A stretch of DNA of 17,933 bases, taken from contig JBEULE010000037.1 of NCBI GenBank assembly GCA_041287495.1, positions 1 to 17,933 of the forward strand, in the 5' to 3' direction. Position numbers and translations under genes: made by a program. A model generated the notes under the pieces. The model was not told the origin of the DNA. It made no database searches and saw only the letters and a list, made by a program, of their open reading frames with translations. Positions 15,243-17,933 of the stretch are shown one piece after another. The number at the start of each line of letters is the position of its first letter. The first letter of the stretch is position 1. The DNA comes from JAOABC01 sp041287495 (lineage in GTDB: Bacteria; Aquificota; Aquificia; Aquificales; Hydrogenothermaceae).

Positions 15243-15248
15243 ATTATA
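15243..15248 (-). promoter_or_regulatory. Candidate -10 element of the leuD operon
   Basis: Minus-strand TATAAT would start transcription near 15236, about 24 bases before the leuD TTG. The -35 region is not recognisable. The 130-base gap between leuD and trpS holds this and the divergent trpS promoter, and nothing else I can see. Confidence 0.4.
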
Positions 15249-15293
15249 TCTTAAATCTTAAAAATATAAATCTTCTTATAAAAGTTTATAAGG

Positions 15294-15299
15294 TATAAT
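15294..15299 (+). promoter_or_regulatory. -10 element of the trpS operon
   Basis: TATAAT is followed by a leader of about 37 bases that ends in GGAGG (15332-15336), six bases before the TTG start of trpS. No good -35 is present at 16-18 bp. I see no leader peptide or attenuator in the short leader. Confidence 0.5.
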
Positions 15300-15342
15300 T
15301 TTTATGATTTTTATGTAGCTACAATACTCACGGAGGTTTGGT

Positions 15343-16515
15343 TTGAAGATTGTTAGCGGAATGAGACCTACTGGAAAATTACACTTAGGACACTACTTAG
15401 GTGTGATTAAAAATTGGCTTGATTATCAAAACTCTAATGAATGTATGTTTTTTGTTGCAGATTGGCATGCTCTCACTAATAAATACACAGATACAAAAGA
15501 TTTACAGCAGAATATTATAGAACTTGTTAAAGATTGGCTTGCCTGTGGAATAGATCCAAATAAAAGCATTGTGTTTGTTCAATCTGCTGTTAAACAGCAT
15601 AGTGAGTTGGCACTTATTCTCGGTATGATTACACCAAAAAGTTGGTTAGAGCTTAATCCGTCTTATAAAGATTTAAAATTTAATTTATTTTTTCAGTATG
15701 TAAGAGATTTTATCTATGGTAAGGGTGTAAAAGTTTCAGAAGATGTTATCAGAGATATAGTCCATAGAGCTTTTTATCATAAAAGAGATATAGATTTTGA
15801 AGGATTAGAAAATGAGTTACTAAGTTTAGGGCTTGATTCTGAAAATGCAAAAGAAGTTGTCTTTAATATAAAAGATGGAGAAATAGGGAAAGAGATTGAC
15901 ACATTTGGATTTTTCGGTTATCCAGTTCTTATGGCTGCTGATATTCTGATATACAAAGCAGAAGGTGTTCCAGTTGGAGAGGACCAGCTTCCACATATAG
16001 AGATAACAAGAGAGATTACAAGGAGATTTAACAGATTCTACGGTGAAGTATTTTTAGAACCAAAAGCTATACTTACCCAAACACCGAAGATACTTGGTAT
16101 AGACGGCAGAAAAATGTCAAAATCTTATAATAATGCTATATATCTGTCAGAAACTGTGGAAGAAGTTTCAAAAAAAGTTATGTCGATGAAAACGGACCCT
16201 CAGAGGATTAAAAAGACAGACCCAGGAAGGCCAGAAGTTTGTAATGTCTTTACATACCATAGAATCTTTACAGATAAAGAGGTAGTAAGTCAGATAGATA
16301 TAAAATGTAGAGAAGCACAGATAGGATGTGTTGAATGTAAAAAGATACTTGTAGAAAGTTTAAATAACTTCCTTCAACCTATAAGAGAAAGGAGAGAAAA
16401 TATATCCGATAGTCATATAAAGGAAATTCTACTTGAAGGAAATAAAAAGGCAAGGGAAAAAGCTGTTAAAACAATGGAAGAAGTAAGACAAGCTATGAAT
16501 CTATGGCAGGAGTGA
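15343..16515 (+). CDS. trpS: Tryptophanyl-tRNA synthetase with [4Fe-4S] cysteine motif
   Basis: 390 aa class Ic aminoacyl-tRNA synthetase that charges tRNA-Trp. The HIGH-type motif is HLGH (14-17) and the second signature is KMSKS (257-261). The core (NPSYKD at 105-110, then FGFFGYPVLMAADIL at 188-202) is typical. Between these lies an extra helical segment, about residues 111-186, that the usual 330-aa bacterial enzyme lacks. The C-terminal domain has C300, C322, C329 and C332, spaced x21, x6, x2. Thermotoga maritima TrpRS binds a [4Fe-4S] cluster near the anticodon-binding region with C-x22-C-x6-C-x2-C, so a cluster is expected here too. Start TTG 15343 with GGAGG at six-base spacing. Three bases separate its stop from the next ATG. 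Confidence 0.97.
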   Translation: MKIVSGMRPTGKLHLGHYLGVIKNWLDYQNSNECMFFVADWHALTNKYTDTKDLQQNIIELVKDWLACGIDPNKSIVFVQSAVKQHSELALILGMITPKSWLELNPSYKDLKFNLFFQYVRDFIYGKGVKVSEDVIRDIVHRAFYHKRDIDFEGLENELLSLGLDSENAKEVVFNIKDGEIGKEIDTFGFFGYPVLMAADILIYKAEGVPVGEDQLPHIEITREITRRFNRFYGEVFLEPKAILTQTPKILGIDGRKMSKSYNNAIYLSETVEEVSKKVMSMKTDPQRIKKTDPGRPEVCNVFTYHRIFTDKEVVSQIDIKCREAQIGCVECKKILVESLNNFLQPIRERRENISDSHIKEILLEGNKKAREKAVKTMEEVRQAMNLWQE

Positions 16516-16518
16516 AAG

Positions 16519-16938
16519 ATGCTTGTAATACCAACCGGACTTTTAGATATAATAAAAAAACAGGGTGAAGAAGGTTATCCCTTTGAGATATGCGGATTTA
16601 TGATAGGAAAGATGGATTATACTACTTCTGTTAGGGAAGTGTTAGAAGTTATTCAGGTAGAAAATCAGAATAAAGAAAGAGCTAACGATAGATTTGATAT
16701 ATCACCTAAGGATTATATGAAGATTGAAAATTATGCAGATTCAAAGGGATTACAGATAGTAGGTATATACCATTCCCATCCAGATCATCCTGATAGGCCA
16801 TCTCAAACAGACCTTATGTATGCTCTTGAAGATATGTCATACATAATCATCTCTGTTAAAAATGGAAAAACCGAAAGTTTTAGAAGTTGGTATTTAAAAG
16901 ATGGAAAATTTGAGGAAGAAGAGGTAAAAGTAGTTTGA
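16519..16938 (+). CDS. JAMM (MPN+/M67) family metallopeptidase
   Basis: 139 aa, a stand-alone JAB1/MPN/Mov34 domain. The zinc motif is complete: E23 in FEICGFMIG, then H85-S-H87, then S95 and D98 in HSHPDHPDRPSQTD. Bacterial relatives cleave ubiquitin-like sulfur carriers from proteins or release a C-terminal residue from such carriers (roles in cysteine, thiamine and tRNA thiolation). The family is often next to ThiS/MoaD-like and E1-like genes; none is in this window, so the substrate is unknown. It lies between trpS (three-base gap) and aroK (TTGA overlap), so it is cotranscribed with both. The ATG at 16519 follows the trpS stop, with CAGGAGTGA before it. Active-site residues are intact and I see no reason to think it inactive. 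Confidence 0.92.
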   Translation: MLVIPTGLLDIIKKQGEEGYPFEICGFMIGKMDYTTSVREVLEVIQVENQNKERANDRFDISPKDYMKIENYADSKGLQIVGIYHSHPDHPDRPSQTDLMYALEDMSYIIISVKNGKTESFRSWYLKDGKFEEEEVKVV

Positions 16939-17432
16939 ATAACATCTATTTAGTTGGCTTTATGGGAAGTGGTAAATCAACTGTAGGAAAGCTTATATCT
17001 CAAAAGTTAGGTTATAAATTTGTTGATATAGATAAAGAAGTTGAAAAGCAGGAAGATATAACAATTAAGGAAATTTTTGAGAGATTTGGAGAACAGTATT
17101 TTAGAAATGTAGAGAAAGAAAAACTTAAAGAGTTTATAGACAAATCAGGATATGTTGTGTCAACAGGAGGAGGATTGGGGGCTGATAAAGAGATGATGGA
17201 TTTGATGAAATCCTCCGGAATTGTGATATGGATAGATGCTTCCCTTGATAAAATACTTAAAAGATGTCAGAATGATACAGATAGACCTCTACTGAAGTTA
17301 CCTTATGAAAAAATTAAGGATTTATATGAAAAAAGAAGAGAAGTCTATAAATTAGCAAACATATATATCCACACAGACGATAAGAGTCCTCTTCAGATAT
17401 TTGAGGAGATTCAGAGAAAACTGAAAAGATGA
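16935..17432 (+). CDS. aroK: Shikimate kinase
   Basis: 165 aa, standard length. It phosphorylates shikimate at O3 with ATP in the chorismate pathway. The P-loop GFMGSGKST is at 8-16. Then come the DID of FVDIDKE (shikimate and Mg binding), FRNVEKE with the substrate arginine, the GGG of STGGG (76-80), and the lid arginine in NDTDRPLL. The start is TTG at 16935, overlapping the previous stop as TTGA, with GAGGT nine bases upstream; no in-frame ATG exists near the P-loop. The next gene starts in the ATGA of its stop, so the two are coupled. The neighbours are not aromatic pathway genes except trpS at one remove. Confident call. Confidence 0.96.
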   Translation: MNNIYLVGFMGSGKSTVGKLISQKLGYKFVDIDKEVEKQEDITIKEIFERFGEQYFRNVEKEKLKEFIDKSGYVVSTGGGLGADKEMMDLMKSSGIVIWIDASLDKILKRCQNDTDRPLLKLPYEKIKDLYEKRREVYKLANIYIHTDDKSPLQIFEEIQRKLKR

Positions 17433-17797
17433 AGATATTGACCGGAGTAGACATAGTAAAAAACTCAAGAATAGAAAAAGCATATAAAAAATTTGGAGAT
17501 AAATTTTTAAAGAAATTATACACAGATGCCGAAATTGAATACTGTAAATCAAAAGCAGATTTTATAGGCTGTATCTCTGCAAGGTTTGCAGCTAAAGAAG
17601 CCATAATTAAAGCTTTTTATAAAGCCAGAGGCAAGATTTTATATTTTAAAGATATAGAAATTTTAGGAAAATCCGGAGAACCTGCGGTAATCATTTTGCA
17701 TACAGAGAAAGATTTACTAAATGATTGTTTTATAGATATTTCTCTATCACATGAAGAAGACTTTTCTGTAGCATCTGTATCTGTCATACTATATTAG
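17429..17797 (+). CDS. acpS: Holo-[acyl-carrier-protein] synthase
   Basis: 122 aa, the AcpS-type phosphopantetheinyl transferase that moves the 4'-phosphopantetheine arm of CoA to ACP serine, needed for fatty acid synthesis. Mg ligands are D8 in TGVDIV and E57 in ARFAAKEA; the ISLSHEEDF motif (about 103-111) is the third family signature. The ATG overlaps the aroK stop as ATGA. It is the last gene of the trpS operon; the next gene begins 110 bases later behind its own promoter. No terminator hairpin with a T-run follows the stop at 17797. Confidence 0.96.
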   Translation: MKILTGVDIVKNSRIEKAYKKFGDKFLKKLYTDAEIEYCKSKADFIGCISARFAAKEAIIKAFYKARGKILYFKDIEILGKSGEPAVIILHTEKDLLNDCFIDISLSHEEDFSVASVSVILY

Positions 17798-17857
17798 TGC
17801 AAACTTCAGAATGCATACCTATTATTAGGCAATATTATAAATCAACATCTTTCTATT

Positions 17858-17873
17858 TGGCATGATTTTTGCT
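17858..17873 (+). promoter_or_regulatory. Sigma-54 (RpoN) type promoter
   Basis: TGGCATG-ATTT-TTGCT matches the consensus TGGCACG-N4-TTGCW at all but one position, with the invariant GG (-24) and GC (-12) at the right distance. Transcription would begin near 17885, and GGAGG at 17896-17900 then ATG at 17908 follow. Such promoters need an AAA+ activator. The 60 bases between it and acpS contain only an imperfect CCTATTATTAGG inverted repeat at about 17820. Confidence 0.7.
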
Positions 17874-17907
17874 ACAGAAAAGCAAAACGCGAATTGGAGG
17901 TCAAATC

Positions 17908-17933
17908 ATGAAGGTTGAAAATATAGATAGAAA
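17908..17933 (+). CDS. Start of an unidentified gene, cut by the right edge
   Basis: Only eight codons are visible (MKVENIDR). The start is well supported: TTGGAGG lies 7 bases before the ATG and a sigma-54 type promoter is 35 bases further up. The protein cannot be identified from eight residues; sigma-54 control in other bacteria is common for flagellar, nitrogen, transport or respiratory genes. Confidence 0.55.

Noticed and set aside
17818..17832. CCTATTATTAGG as a terminator after acpS
   Set aside because: The stem is only four base pairs and no T-run follows; it may be chance.
1..17933. CRISPR arrays, insertion sequences, integrases, phage or toxin-antitoxin genes
   Set aside because: I found no regular long repeats, no terminal inverted repeats, and no transposase or integrase motifs; the window is core-like.

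Overview
The window is AT-rich, densely packed bacterial DNA. The gene complement suggests a thermophilic member of the Aquificota, most like the Hydrogenothermaceae (Sulfurihydrogenibium/Persephonella type). This rests on the low GC, the transketolase split into two genes, a TrpRS with an Fe-S cysteine motif, a probable inositol-phospholipid synthase, and long operons of unrelated housekeeping genes. The assignment is inference from remembered family distributions; no database was searched.

Layout. Positions 1-1119 (minus) hold a KamA-type radical-SAM aminomutase that runs off the left edge. 1199-3058 (minus) encodes a 619-aa protein with a probable HDOD core. 3162-3365 (plus) holds tRNA-Ser(GGA) and the SRP RNA, followed after about 25 bases by a REC/HD-GYP response regulator (3391-4530). 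Convergent to it is a signalling operon on the minus strand: a single REC protein (7217-6840), then a hybrid histidine kinase (6828-4499). The kinase's N-terminus looks like a haem-binding globin-coupled sensor, but its reading frame is broken by one base at a slippery T6 run. 7367-8499 (plus) is psiE-phoB, preceded by four TTAAnn half-sites at 10-11 bp spacing that resemble a Pho box. 15212-8513 (minus) is one apparent operon: leuD, universal stress protein, TPR protein, LolB-like lipoprotein, transketolase N and C subunits, trpF, and a CDP-alcohol phosphatidyltransferase. 15343-17797 (plus) is a second operon: trpS, JAMM metallopeptidase, aroK, acpS. At the right edge a close match to a sigma-54 promoter precedes the first codons of an unidentified gene.

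How the parts work together. Much of 1199-8499 is signal transduction: HDOD, HD-GYP (c-di-GMP hydrolysis), a possible gas-sensing kinase with a partner receiver, and a phosphate-type regulator that may control its own operon. The two long operons are biosynthetic and housekeeping (leucine, tryptophan, shikimate, pentose phosphates, lipid headgroups, lipoprotein sorting, acyl carrier protein activation). The most notable points are the frameshifted globin-coupled kinase with a canonical -1 slippery heptamer, the Pho-box array on a possibly leaderless psiE, the sigma-54 promoter at the right edge, and the Fe-S TrpRS with a large insertion.
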